Shown piece by piece: positions 18,661 to 24,563 of a DNA stretch of 64,000 nucleotides; position 1 is the first letter of the stretch, and each line of letters opens with the position of its first letter. The translations under genes were made by a program, and so were the position numbers. The notes below the pieces were generated by a model. That model did not search any database. It saw nothing but the letters and a program-made list of their open reading frames with translations, and had not been told where the DNA came from. The DNA is from Subsaxibacter sp. CAU 1640 (lineage in GTDB: Bacteria; Bacteroidota; Bacteroidia; Flavobacteriales; Flavobacteriaceae), in contig NZ_JALNMI010000004.1 in NCBI RefSeq assembly GCF_023156585.1, positions 386,753 to 450,752 of the forward strand, written 5' to 3'.

Positions 18661-18933
18661 ATGAACAAATCAGATTTAATTGACAGCATGGCAGAGCACG
18701 CTGGTATTACCAAAGCTGCTGCAAAGAAAGCATTGGACGCTTTTTTAATTGATGTAGAAGGTGCATTACAAAAAGGAAAAAGAGTTTCTTTAGTAGGTTT
18801 TGGTTCTTGGTCAGTATCTAAAAGATCTGCAAGAGAAGGAAGAAACCCTCAAACAGGAAAAACTATAAAAATCAAAGCTAAAAACGTTGTAAAGTTTAAA
18901 GCTGGTTCTGATTTATCAAAAGCTGTAAACTAA
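18661..18933 (+). CDS. hup: HU-family DNA-binding protein
   Basis: The 90-residue basic protein has the full HU/IHF fold: MNKSDLIDSMAEHAGITKA, GKRVSLVGFGSWSVSKR (beta arm base) and the DNA-binding arm RNPQTGKTIKIKAKNVVKF. It bends and compacts DNA. It stands alone between a good promoter and a strong terminator, so it is monocistronic. The codon choice looks like that of a highly expressed gene. Confidence 0.95.
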   Translation: MNKSDLIDSMAEHAGITKAAAKKALDAFLIDVEGALQKGKRVSLVGFGSWSVSKRSAREGRNPQTGKTIKIKAKNVVKFKAGSDLSKAVN

Positions 18934-18954
18934 TACAGTTTTTTAGACAACTTA

Positions 18955-18986
18955 AAAGAGCCTACCAGTTAGCTGGTAGGCTCTTT
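18955..18986 (+). terminator. Rho-independent terminator after HU
   Basis: A perfect 14-bp stem (AAAGAGCCTACCAG and its complement) with a TTAG loop is followed by a short T run. It ends the HU transcript 22 bp after the stop codon. Confidence 0.92.
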
Positions 18987-19072
18987 CATTTATATGTGTA
19001 AAGCATCTTATAGTACAAACTATTGTATTTTTCACAAATATTGTTTAGATTTAGTTCAAAATCATATGACAC

Positions 19073-19633
19073 ATGATTACTATTAAGCCCAACAAAGGTC
19101 ATTTGCTCATTGCCGAACCCTCAATAATTGGCGACATTTCTTTTAACAGATCTGTAATTCTATTGGCAGATCATACAGATGAGGGTTCCATTGGCTTTAT
19201 TCTTAACAAACCTCTCGAGTACACGTTAACTGATTTGGTTCCTAACACTAATGCCAAGTTCAAGGTTTATAATGGTGGTCCGGTAGAGCAAGATAATCTT
19301 TATTTTATACACAAAGTACCCGATTTGATTCCGGAAAGTATCGAGATTTCATTGGGTATTTATTGGGGAGGTGATTTTGATGTGGCGCTTGAACTTATCA
19401 ACTCTGGAAAAATAACAGCTTCTGATGTACGCTTCTTTTTGGGATATTCAGGATGGGAACCAAACCAATTGGATAAAGAACTGCAATCAAATTCGTGGGT
19501 TGTTACTGAAAATATCTATGAAAAATCTCTTATTGAGAAAAGTGATACCGCTTTCTGGAAAGAAAAAATGCTGGAACTGGGTGGTGATTATTCCATTTGG
19601 TCAAATGCACCCGAAAACCCTAGCTACAACTAA
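19073..19633 (+). CDS. YqgE/AlgH family protein
   Basis: The 186-residue protein is a YqgE/AlgH (UPF0301, DUF179) member. Landmarks are KGHLLIAEPSIIGDISFNRSV (residues 9-29, in pieces), GSIGFILNKPLEY and YNGGPVEQDNLYFIH, plus RFFLGYSGWEPNQLDKEL. The fold is a conserved alpha/beta domain; AlgH was linked to alginate regulation in Pseudomonas, but the molecular role is open. The gene is convergent with the aminotransferase and the two stop regions overlap by 4 bp. Confidence 0.92.
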   Translation: MITIKPNKGHLLIAEPSIIGDISFNRSVILLADHTDEGSIGFILNKPLEYTLTDLVPNTNAKFKVYNGGPVEQDNLYFIHKVPDLIPESIEISLGIYWGGDFDVALELINSGKITASDVRFFLGYSGWEPNQLDKELQSNSWVVTENIYEKSLIEKSDTAFWKEKMLELGGDYSIWSNAPENPSYN

Positions 19634-20475
19634 CCTAGCCTAATTTTCACGTTGAGCTTGCCTATCAACTTTTTTGGAACATCCGAAGTATAATACTTTT
19701 TCCTGTAAGCCGTAATAGGTTGTATACCTGAAATGACATTCGTTAAAAAGAGTTCATCTGCCTTTTGAAGTTCAAACGGTGAAATCGATGCTTCCTCCAG
19801 TTCAAATTCATCCATGGACTTTATCAGCTCCATGATTTGTTTACGCATAATTCCTTTGAGACAGCCATCTTCCAATGGTGGTGTTTTGATGATGTTGTCT
19901 TTCACAAGAAACAAATTGCCTTGTAATCCTTCTACCACATTTTTGTTAGTATTCAACAATAAACAGTTGTCATAGCCATTTTCCTTGGCATACACGCTGC
20001 CCAAAACATTGATAACTTTATTATTGGTTTTTAAGGTTGACAAAAGCCCTGGAGCTACAAAATAGTCCTTGAACAATTCAACGGTATAGGCATTTTGATT
20101 GAGTGTATAAAAATCGTTATTCAACGGCTCAACAACGATATTATAATCAATCAAATTGGTATCTGGTGAATATCTACCTCCTACCTTTCGGTGGACATTG
20201 TATCTAATTCTTGCAGATGATTTTGATAATTGATTGGCTTCAATTGTTTTTAAGATTTCAGATTCCAAGAACTCCATTGTAAAATCCATTGGGATTTCCA
20301 TACGAAGGATTCGCATAGAGGCCATCAATCTAAAATAGTGATCTTCCCAGAACAATATTTTGCCATGAACGACCTTCATTGTCTCAAATAGTGCATCACC
20401 ATAGCTATAGCCTCGGTTATTTATTGAAAGTATGTTTTCTGTTTCTTGATGCAGTGTTCCGTTTAAATTAATCAT
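19630..20475 (-). CDS. Class IV aminotransferase (PabC/branched-chain type)
   Basis: The 281-residue PLP enzyme has the fold-type IV pattern: SINNRGYSYGDALFETMKV (residues 18-36), a central lysine in the STLKTNNKVINVLGSVYAKENG region (residues about 144-165), ENGYDNCLLLNTNKNVVEGLQGNLFLV and the C-terminal LFLTNVISGIQPI. Members are 4-amino-4-deoxychorismate lyase (folate) or branched-chain/D-amino acid aminotransferases; sequence alone does not decide, and PabC-like lyase is my preference. A terminator-like hairpin ends 8 bp upstream of the start codon. Confidence 0.85.
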   Translation of the reverse strand: MINLNGTLHQETENILSINNRGYSYGDALFETMKVVHGKILFWEDHYFRLMASMRILRMEIPMDFTMEFLESEILKTIEANQLSKSSARIRYNVHRKVGGRYSPDTNLIDYNIVVEPLNNDFYTLNQNAYTVELFKDYFVAPGLLSTLKTNNKVINVLGSVYAKENGYDNCLLLNTNKNVVEGLQGNLFLVKDNIIKTPPLEDGCLKGIMRKQIMELIKSMDEFELEEASISPFELQKADELFLTNVISGIQPITAYRKKYYTSDVPKKLIGKLNVKIRLG

Positions 20476-20504
20476 AAAAAAAGTCTCGACGTTTAAATCG
20501 AGAC
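20475..20504 (-). terminator. Terminator-like hairpin directly upstream of the aminotransferase ATG
   Basis: On the minus strand GTCTCGA, an 8-nt loop and TCGAGAC are followed by seven T. The T run touches the ATG of the aminotransferase. It would end the START-like transcript, or control translation of the next gene. Confidence 0.7.
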
Positions 20505-20536
20505 AAATATAAAACTAAATATTAGCGTAAGCATCC

Positions 20537-20929
20537 TTAAGCAGACCCCAAAACCTGTTTCAAATCAGAAATTTGGTTTTCCCAAAGCATTTTTGCTTCT
20601 TCCATTTCATCTTCCTCAATATAGTCTGTAACAATCAAAGAAACGTCTTTTGTGATTTCATCGACCTGAATTTTTATTTCGAAATAATAAGTCTCACCAT
20701 CCTCTTCGTCGGCCATCCATCGAAATCTAATACGTTCGCCACTTTTTTTACTCAGTAGTTTTGCTTTTTCTTGACTTCCATCCCATATAAATGTGAACAC
20801 TTCACCCCTTGAATTGACATTATCTGCAAACCATTCTGAAAGTCCTGAAGGTGTTGAAATATATTGAAATAAGAGTTGTGGAGAGGCATGGATCGGGAAC
20901 TCCATTTCTACCTTAATCTTGTCGTCCAT
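20537..20929 (-). CDS. START-like domain protein
   Basis: The 130-residue protein is a small SRPBCC/START-like protein conserved in Bacteroidota. The N-terminal strand-helix (KVEMEFPIHASPQLLFQYISTPSGLSEWFADN, residues 5-36 in pieces) is the AHSA1/START-like opening, followed by FTFIWDGSQEKAKLL and RFRWMADEEDGETYYFEI. The C-terminal helix carries EEDEMEEAKMLWENQISDLKQVLG. The ligand is unknown. It precedes the aminotransferase gene on the same strand with a hairpin in the 61-bp gap. Confidence 0.85.
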   Translation of the reverse strand: MDDKIKVEMEFPIHASPQLLFQYISTPSGLSEWFADNVNSRGEVFTFIWDGSQEKAKLLSKKSGERIRFRWMADEEDGETYYFEIKIQVDEITKDVSLIVTDYIEEDEMEEAKMLWENQISDLKQVLGSA

Positions 20930-21017
20930 AAGTTGTTTTTTATTAGCACGCTCAATATATAATTAATTGTTTAGTATAAAAACTAATTTCGTAAAAATAA
21001 TTTTAGTTGTTTAATAT

Positions 21018-21047
21018 TTGCGAAAACACATTTTGTTTCTATATTTG
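21018..21047 (+). promoter_or_regulatory. Promoter of tRNA-Met
   Basis: TTG (21018-21020), a 19-bp spacer and TATATTTG (21040-21047) match the -33/-7 consensus. It is about 58 bp upstream of the tRNA. Confidence 0.7.
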
Positions 21048-21105
21048 CAGCCTTAAAAAACGGAAATTGTCATTCTTTAAGAAGTTTCTGTTTTTATAGG
21101 ATTAT

Positions 21106-21179
21106 GGCGAGGTAGCTCAGTTGGTTAGAGCGTCGGATTCATAACCCGGAGGTCGGGGGATCGTGCCCCCCTCTCGCTA
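21106..21179 (+). tRNA. tRNA-Met (CAT)
   Basis: The cloverleaf folds with acceptor GGCGAGG/TCTCGCT, D-arm GCTC...GAGC, anticodon loop TTCATAA (anticodon CAT), variable loop AGGTC and a 5-bp T-stem GGGGG/CCCCC. CCA is not encoded, as expected in this phylum. The T-loop reads ATCGTGC instead of TTCGANN; position 54 is A and 58 is T, swapping the normal T54/A58 pair. A terminator follows. The anticodon mismatch A31-C39 is common in elongator tRNA-Met. Elongator identity is inferred from the loop. Confidence 0.9.
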
Positions 21180-21194
21180 CGCAGTAAACAAAGG

Positions 21195-21227
21195 AAAAGT
21201 CAAGAATTAAATTTCTTGGCTTTTTTT
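21195..21227 (+). terminator. Terminator after tRNA-Met
   Basis: AAAAGTCAAGAA and TTCTTGGCTTTT form a 12-bp stem with one G-T pair and a 6-nt loop, followed by a run of T (21221-21227). It lies 15 bp after the tRNA. Confidence 0.8.
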
Positions 21228-21729
21228 ATGGCTAAAACATAGCTAAAACATTTCTCCAATTTTAATTCTAAAACGCCATATTTACATAAATTAATATAAA
21301 TGCCACTATTTAGAATGTGAAACTCTAAAGCTATCTCAAAAAGTTTTGTTTCTAAAAAGTTGATATATTATAGACAAAAATTAAGATAGCCATTCTTATT
21401 GCTCTTAAAGCCATGGCTTTTTAGCATAAAAAATTATCATTTAAATTATTTATAGTTAGTTCATGCCAAAATCAAAACTCCCAAGACCAATAAGAATCAT
21501 AAGATATTATATAAACTGCCTTTGGTACTACATTCTATTTCCTTTGGGTGCGGAAGAAGATGAGTTCAGTAAGCAATGGAGGGACAAAAAGTAAGAGCAT
21601 TAAGGTAACATGCCAGCATAATTCTACTATATATGATATTAAAATTGTCACGATTTAAATTAGAATATTATTACTAGAATAATTAAGAAAATTGGTCAAT
21701 GACCTTGGAGGATATTAAAGTTGGTTCCC
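21228..21729. other. AT-rich stretch with few features
   Basis: Apart from the 43-codon ORF noted below, I see no gene here. There is a tandem GCTAAAACAT (near 21231-21250), a perfect 14-bp palindrome AAAGCCATGGCTTT (21407-21420), and several short A/T tracts. No integrase fragment or insertion sequence end was recognised. The stretch separates core genes from the accessory region. Confidence 0.6.
21463..21594 (+). CDS. Small ORF (43 aa), possible membrane-associated peptide
   Basis: An ATG at 21463 opens a 43-codon ORF ending with TAA at 21594. The product begins with a basic segment (MPKSKLPRPIRIIRYY), has an aromatic/hydrophobic middle (INCLWYYILFPLG) and ends in an acidic/basic tail (EEDEFSKQWRDKK). 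This charge layout looks like a real peptide rather than chance translation. No family is recognised. It stands alone in an otherwise empty region, and no promoter is obvious. Confidence 0.4.
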   Translation: MPKSKLPRPIRIIRYYINCLWYYILFPLGAEEDEFSKQWRDKK

Positions 21730-21996
21730 TTATAATTTTGAGCGCTTTATAAAATTTTCAATGTCAGATTGAGTAATTGAATCGTATTGATTTGAAAAAT
21801 CCCCTAATGTATATCCCATTGCCTCGATAATTAATATCATGGTAGTAGAATTAGGCCCGGATTTAGATTTTGCATTAAAGGTATCTGAAACAGTTGCCTT
21901 CCGAATATCAGGTTGCAAAGCTATCTCGTTATAACTTTTTATAATTTCTTCATCAGTTTTGATAGATGATAGAAGATTTTTTCTTGTATGCAACAA
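21730..21996 (-). CDS. Small HTH (XRE-like) regulator
   Basis: The product is about 88 residues. The segment DIRKATVSDTFNAKSKSGPN is a helix-turn-helix recognition region, followed by the helix TMILIIEAMGYTLGDF that closes many Cro/C1 or HipB-like folds. Only TTG codons (21996 and 21993) are available near the start; no ATG occurs early. The start lies directly inside the left arm of the 33-bp inverted repeat. It is downstream of a second HTH gene on the same strand. The two could be an antitoxin/repressor pair, but no toxin is seen. Confidence 0.65.
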   Translation of the reverse strand: MLHTRKNLLSSIKTDEEIIKSYNEIALQPDIRKATVSDTFNAKSKSGPNSTTMILIIEAMGYTLGDFSNQYDSITQSDIENFIKRSKL

Positions 21997-22067
21997 TCTA
22001 TTTAAAGAAAATTGAAAATTAAATAAACAAGCCTTTTATTTAATTTTCAATTTTCTTTAAATAGATT
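21995..22067. repeat. Perfect 33-bp inverted repeat with 7-nt loop
   Basis: The left arm (21995-22027) and right arm (22035-22067) are exact reverse complements over 33 bp, separated by CAAGCCT. On the minus strand the arms overlap the last codons and stop of the upstream HTH gene and the start of the downstream HTH gene. As RNA it would be a very long stable hairpin over the intergenic junction. Confidence 0.95.
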
Positions 22068-22301
22068 GGAATCAAAAAATTCACTCAAAGTTATTCCTAT
22101 CAAATTACAAAAACGACTAACAGTATGTATAGATACTCCTCGTTGATCATTTGTATTTTCCCAACGGCTTACTAATTGTCTATCTATAAAATGGCATTCG
22201 GCGAATTTTGATTGATTTGGGTTCACTTCCACTCTTAATTCCTTTATTCGCAAAGCAATCTTGTTATTCAATGCAATATCTTCTGGTTTTAATTTAGCCA
22301 T
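22047..22301 (-). CDS. XRE-family HTH regulator
   Basis: The 84-residue protein has a Cro/C1-type helix-turn-helix: NKIALRIKELRVEVNPNQSKFAE, then FIDRQLVSRWENTNDQRG and the closing helix TVSRFCNLIGITLSEFF. The recognition helix RQLVSRWE is typical. The start is the ATG at 22301; an in-frame TTG eight codons upstream was rejected. The last six codons and stop (NLFKEN) lie in the right arm of the 33-bp inverted repeat. It is divergent from the promoter of the ECF sigma operon, so it may regulate that operon. Confidence 0.8.
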   Translation of the reverse strand: MAKLKPEDIALNNKIALRIKELRVEVNPNQSKFAECHFIDRQLVSRWENTNDQRGVSIHTVSRFCNLIGITLSEFFDSNLFKEN

Positions 22302-22341
22302 ATTGCAATTTTCATTTAAAATCAAAATATTCTGTAATCCA

Positions 22342-22374
22342 TTTGGTTGACAAATAAATATTTCCTTATATTTG
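22342..22374 (+). promoter_or_regulatory. Promoter of the structured leader / ECF sigma operon
   Basis: TTTG (22342-22345), a 21-bp spacer and TATATTTG (22367-22374) match the -33/-7 consensus exactly. A second -7-like TAAATTTG follows at 22387-22394 without a proper -33. Transcription would start near 22380 and run through the structured element at 22450-22561 into the sigma gene. Confidence 0.7.
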
Positions 22375-22449
22375 ATTCTTATTACATAAATTTGCGATTC
22401 TTCGTATAGAAAATATTTGAAGTCATCGCTTTGAGTCTCTTAATAGAAA

Positions 22450-22561
22450 ACTGGTAATTTTTGCACAGGAGATGATAAGTAGAATGGCTCACGTCCCGGG
22501 CGTGGGCTCTCTTATCAGTGCAAGGTATACCAGTACCCCTATTATGATAAGTTGAGTACTG
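22450..22561 (+). ncRNA. Structured leader RNA with two competing folds
   Basis: Four nested stems form one long hairpin: ACTGGTA (22450-22456) with TACCAGT (22528-22534), TTGCAC (22461-22466) with GTGCAA (22518-22523), TGATAAG (22473-22479) with CTTATCA (22511-22517), and GCTCACG (22487-22493) with CGTGGGC (22501-22507), apical loop TCCCGGG. An alternative pairing exists: CAGTAC (22531-22536) with GTACTG (22556-22561), and a second copy of TGATAAG at 22545-22551 can also pair with CTTATCA. The folds are mutually exclusive. It lies about 145 bp upstream of the ECF sigma start codon. A cis-regulatory leader or an independent small RNA are both possible; I do not recognise the class with certainty. 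Confidence 0.7.
22472..22555 (+). CDS. Possible leader peptide ORF (27 aa) inside the structured RNA
   Basis: ATG at 22472 follows AGGAG by one base and opens 27 codons (MISRMAHVPGVGSLISARYT and seven more residues) to TGA at 22555. A Shine-Dalgarno-like AGGAGA sits in the bulge of the hairpin. This could be a leader peptide coupling translation to the RNA switch. It may equally be a chance ORF in a structured RNA, since Bacteroidota seldom use Shine-Dalgarno sites. Confidence 0.2.
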   Translation: MISRMAHVPGVGSLISARYTSTPIMIS

Positions 22562-22706
22562 CGCCCTATTGTTTCTGGACGCTCTTTAAATTCTGGGCTG
22601 TTTCTTTGAATGTTTGGTGAGCATATACAACCAAACTAATGTTATATCGCTTGGTACTCATGGTCAATGGGAAAATCTAAACCCTTTCCCTAAATCACTA
22701 TGGAAG

Positions 22707-23240
22707 ATGTCCAAGAATAAGCTGCATCCCATGAGCACAGAAGGGTACAAATCACTTTTTGATACCCTCTATCCGTCTTTGTGTTTGTTTGCCAACAAAT
22801 ATCTTAATGACATCGATACTTCCGAAGATATGGTACAAGAGGTATTTATCAAGGTTTGGGAACAAAAAATTCAATCACCGAACTTTTATGCCATTAAATC
22901 TTATTTGTACACCGCTGTAAAAAACCGTTGTTTGAATTATCTTAAAAGCAAATATCACAAGAGTTTCTTACAATCTTCAGCTATAGATTTTGACCATATA
23001 GCAACCGAAGAATTCTTTCATGCTCAAATAACCATTATTGACACCTTTTCCCAACTTGAAATGGCTATAAAAAAACTTCCTAAAAAATGTGAAAGGGTCA
23101 TTAGATTAAGTCTTAAAGACTATACAAATAAAGAGATAGCCCAAGAAATGTCCATAAGCAAAAACACCGTCAAATCTCAAAAACGTATAGCCTATGAAAA
23201 GTTACGCCATTCTCTTGGCAGCCTATTAAACATTTTTTAA
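22707..23240 (+). CDS. ECF RNA polymerase sigma factor (Bacteroides expansion family)
   Basis: The product is about 177 residues with sigma region 2 (FDTLYPSLCLFANKYLNDIDTSEDMVQEVFIKVWEQ in pieces) and region 4 (KKLPKKCERVIRLSLKDYTNKEIAQEMSISKNTVKSQ). It is the ECF type that works with a FecR anti-sigma factor and a TonB-dependent receptor. The start is uncertain: an upstream in-frame TTG at 22614 would add residues unlike the family; ATG at 22707 or 22731 fits better. It is followed by fecR after 59 bp. Confidence 0.88.
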   Translation: MSKNKLHPMSTEGYKSLFDTLYPSLCLFANKYLNDIDTSEDMVQEVFIKVWEQKIQSPNFYAIKSYLYTAVKNRCLNYLKSKYHKSFLQSSAIDFDHIATEEFFHAQITIIDTFSQLEMAIKKLPKKCERVIRLSLKDYTNKEIAQEMSISKNTVKSQKRIAYEKLRHSLGSLLNIF

Positions 23241-23299
23241 TTTTTTTTTGCACCCCCTTTTAACTTTTGTTGTTTTAGTGGCAAATTCAACAGTCTGTC

Positions 23300-24469
23300 A
23301 TGACACTATTCGACAAAATATACGAACTCACTAAAAAGCTTTCAAAAGCCTTACTTAAAGATATGGGCTTTCGGGATTTGGACGAGTCTGATTTATTTTC
23401 TGAAGACGCAAAAAATCATATAAAACAGCATCTATCTGAAGCAGAAATCAAAGAACATTTAGAGCTTCTAAATCAAATTGATAAGGAGAAAGGTTGGAAA
23501 CAAGTAGAAAATGGAATTTCTCACTACGGTAAATCAAAACCCAAAAACCGTCTATCTATATCACCTTTCTACAAAATTGCAGCTGTTGTTGTACTTCTAA
23601 TATCTCTATCATATATTACATTTAATGGGCATACCAATGACTCACTTTTAGATCAGAAACAGTTCAATATTACAGTGGGAACTGATAAGGCCATTCTGAC
23701 CCTAGAAAATGGAATCAATGTAGTCCTTGAAAAAGGAAAATCTTATCAAAGTGGAATTGTCCAAGGTAATGGGGAGCGATTGGAGTATTCAAAAACCAAA
23801 GGTAATTATAAAACAGCATTCAATTATTTGACCATACCAAGAGGGGGGCAATACCAAATCATATTATCTGATAGTACCATTGTATGGTTGAATGCCGATA
23901 CTAAACTTAAATACCCAGTGAATTTTGTTGAAGGAGAGCCTCGCAACGTTGAGTTAGTCTATGGCGAGGCTTACTTCGAAGTGTCTCCAAGCACAAAACA
24001 TCAAGGCAGTGTTTTCAAAGTTGTTACCAAGATGCAAGAAGTAGAAGTCATTGGTACAGAATTCAATATAATGGCCTACAACGATGAGGAGCACATTTAT
24101 ACTACGCTAGTGGAAGGTCATGTAAATGTAGTTGTTGATAACAAAAAGCAACAATTAAGACCTGGAGAGCAATCCATATTGAGCACAAATTCAAAAGATA
24201 TTACCAAGAAGCAGGTAAATGTCGATTATGACATTGCATGGATAAGAGGTTATTTCAATTTTAAGGAGAAACCATTAAAGGATATTATGAAAGTACTTTC
24301 CAGATGGTACGATGTGGACATATCCTTTGCGGCACATGACCTCGAAAAAATTAAATTCAGTGGTCTCCTCAATAGAAAACAGAACATTGAAGATATATTA
24401 AACGGAATCAAATCCACAAAATTTATAAATGCCTATGAGATAAAAAACAAGACCATTACAATCAAATAA
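23300..24469 (+). CDS. FecR-family anti-sigma factor
   Basis: The 389-residue protein has a cytoplasmic N-terminal part, one membrane span (FYKIAAVVVLLISLSYITF, residues about 94-112), a periplasmic FecR domain (NYLTIPRGGQYQIILSDSTIVWLNADT, then EAYFEVSP and EVIGTEFNIMAY) and a C-terminal DUF4974 (FNFKEKPLKDIMKVLSRWYDVDI). It senses the TonB-dependent receptor and releases or activates the ECF sigma. The order sigma-fecR-susC-susD is the usual one for nutrient-scavenging loci. Confidence 0.93.
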   Translation: MTLFDKIYELTKKLSKALLKDMGFRDLDESDLFSEDAKNHIKQHLSEAEIKEHLELLNQIDKEKGWKQVENGISHYGKSKPKNRLSISPFYKIAAVVVLLISLSYITFNGHTNDSLLDQKQFNITVGTDKAILTLENGINVVLEKGKSYQSGIVQGNGERLEYSKTKGNYKTAFNYLTIPRGGQYQIILSDSTIVWLNADTKLKYPVNFVEGEPRNVELVYGEAYFEVSPSTKHQGSVFKVVTKMQEVEVIGTEFNIMAYNDEEHIYTTLVEGHVNVVVDNKKQQLRPGEQSILSTNSKDITKKQVNVDYDIAWIRGYFNFKEKPLKDIMKVLSRWYDVDISFAAHDLEKIKFSGLLNRKQNIEDILNGIKSTKFINAYEIKNKTITIK

Positions 24470-24563
24470 GAATAAAGGGAATAAAGCCGCCACCTGGAAA
24501 GTATTGAGCTAAATCCCCTTTTAATAACTAACTGGTTTTTAAAACCAACTAATACACAAATTT

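Noticed and set aside
22614-22706. N-terminal extension of the sigma factor from a TTG
   Set aside because: The extra 31 residues do not resemble sigma factors; ATG codons at 22707 and 22731 fit the family start.
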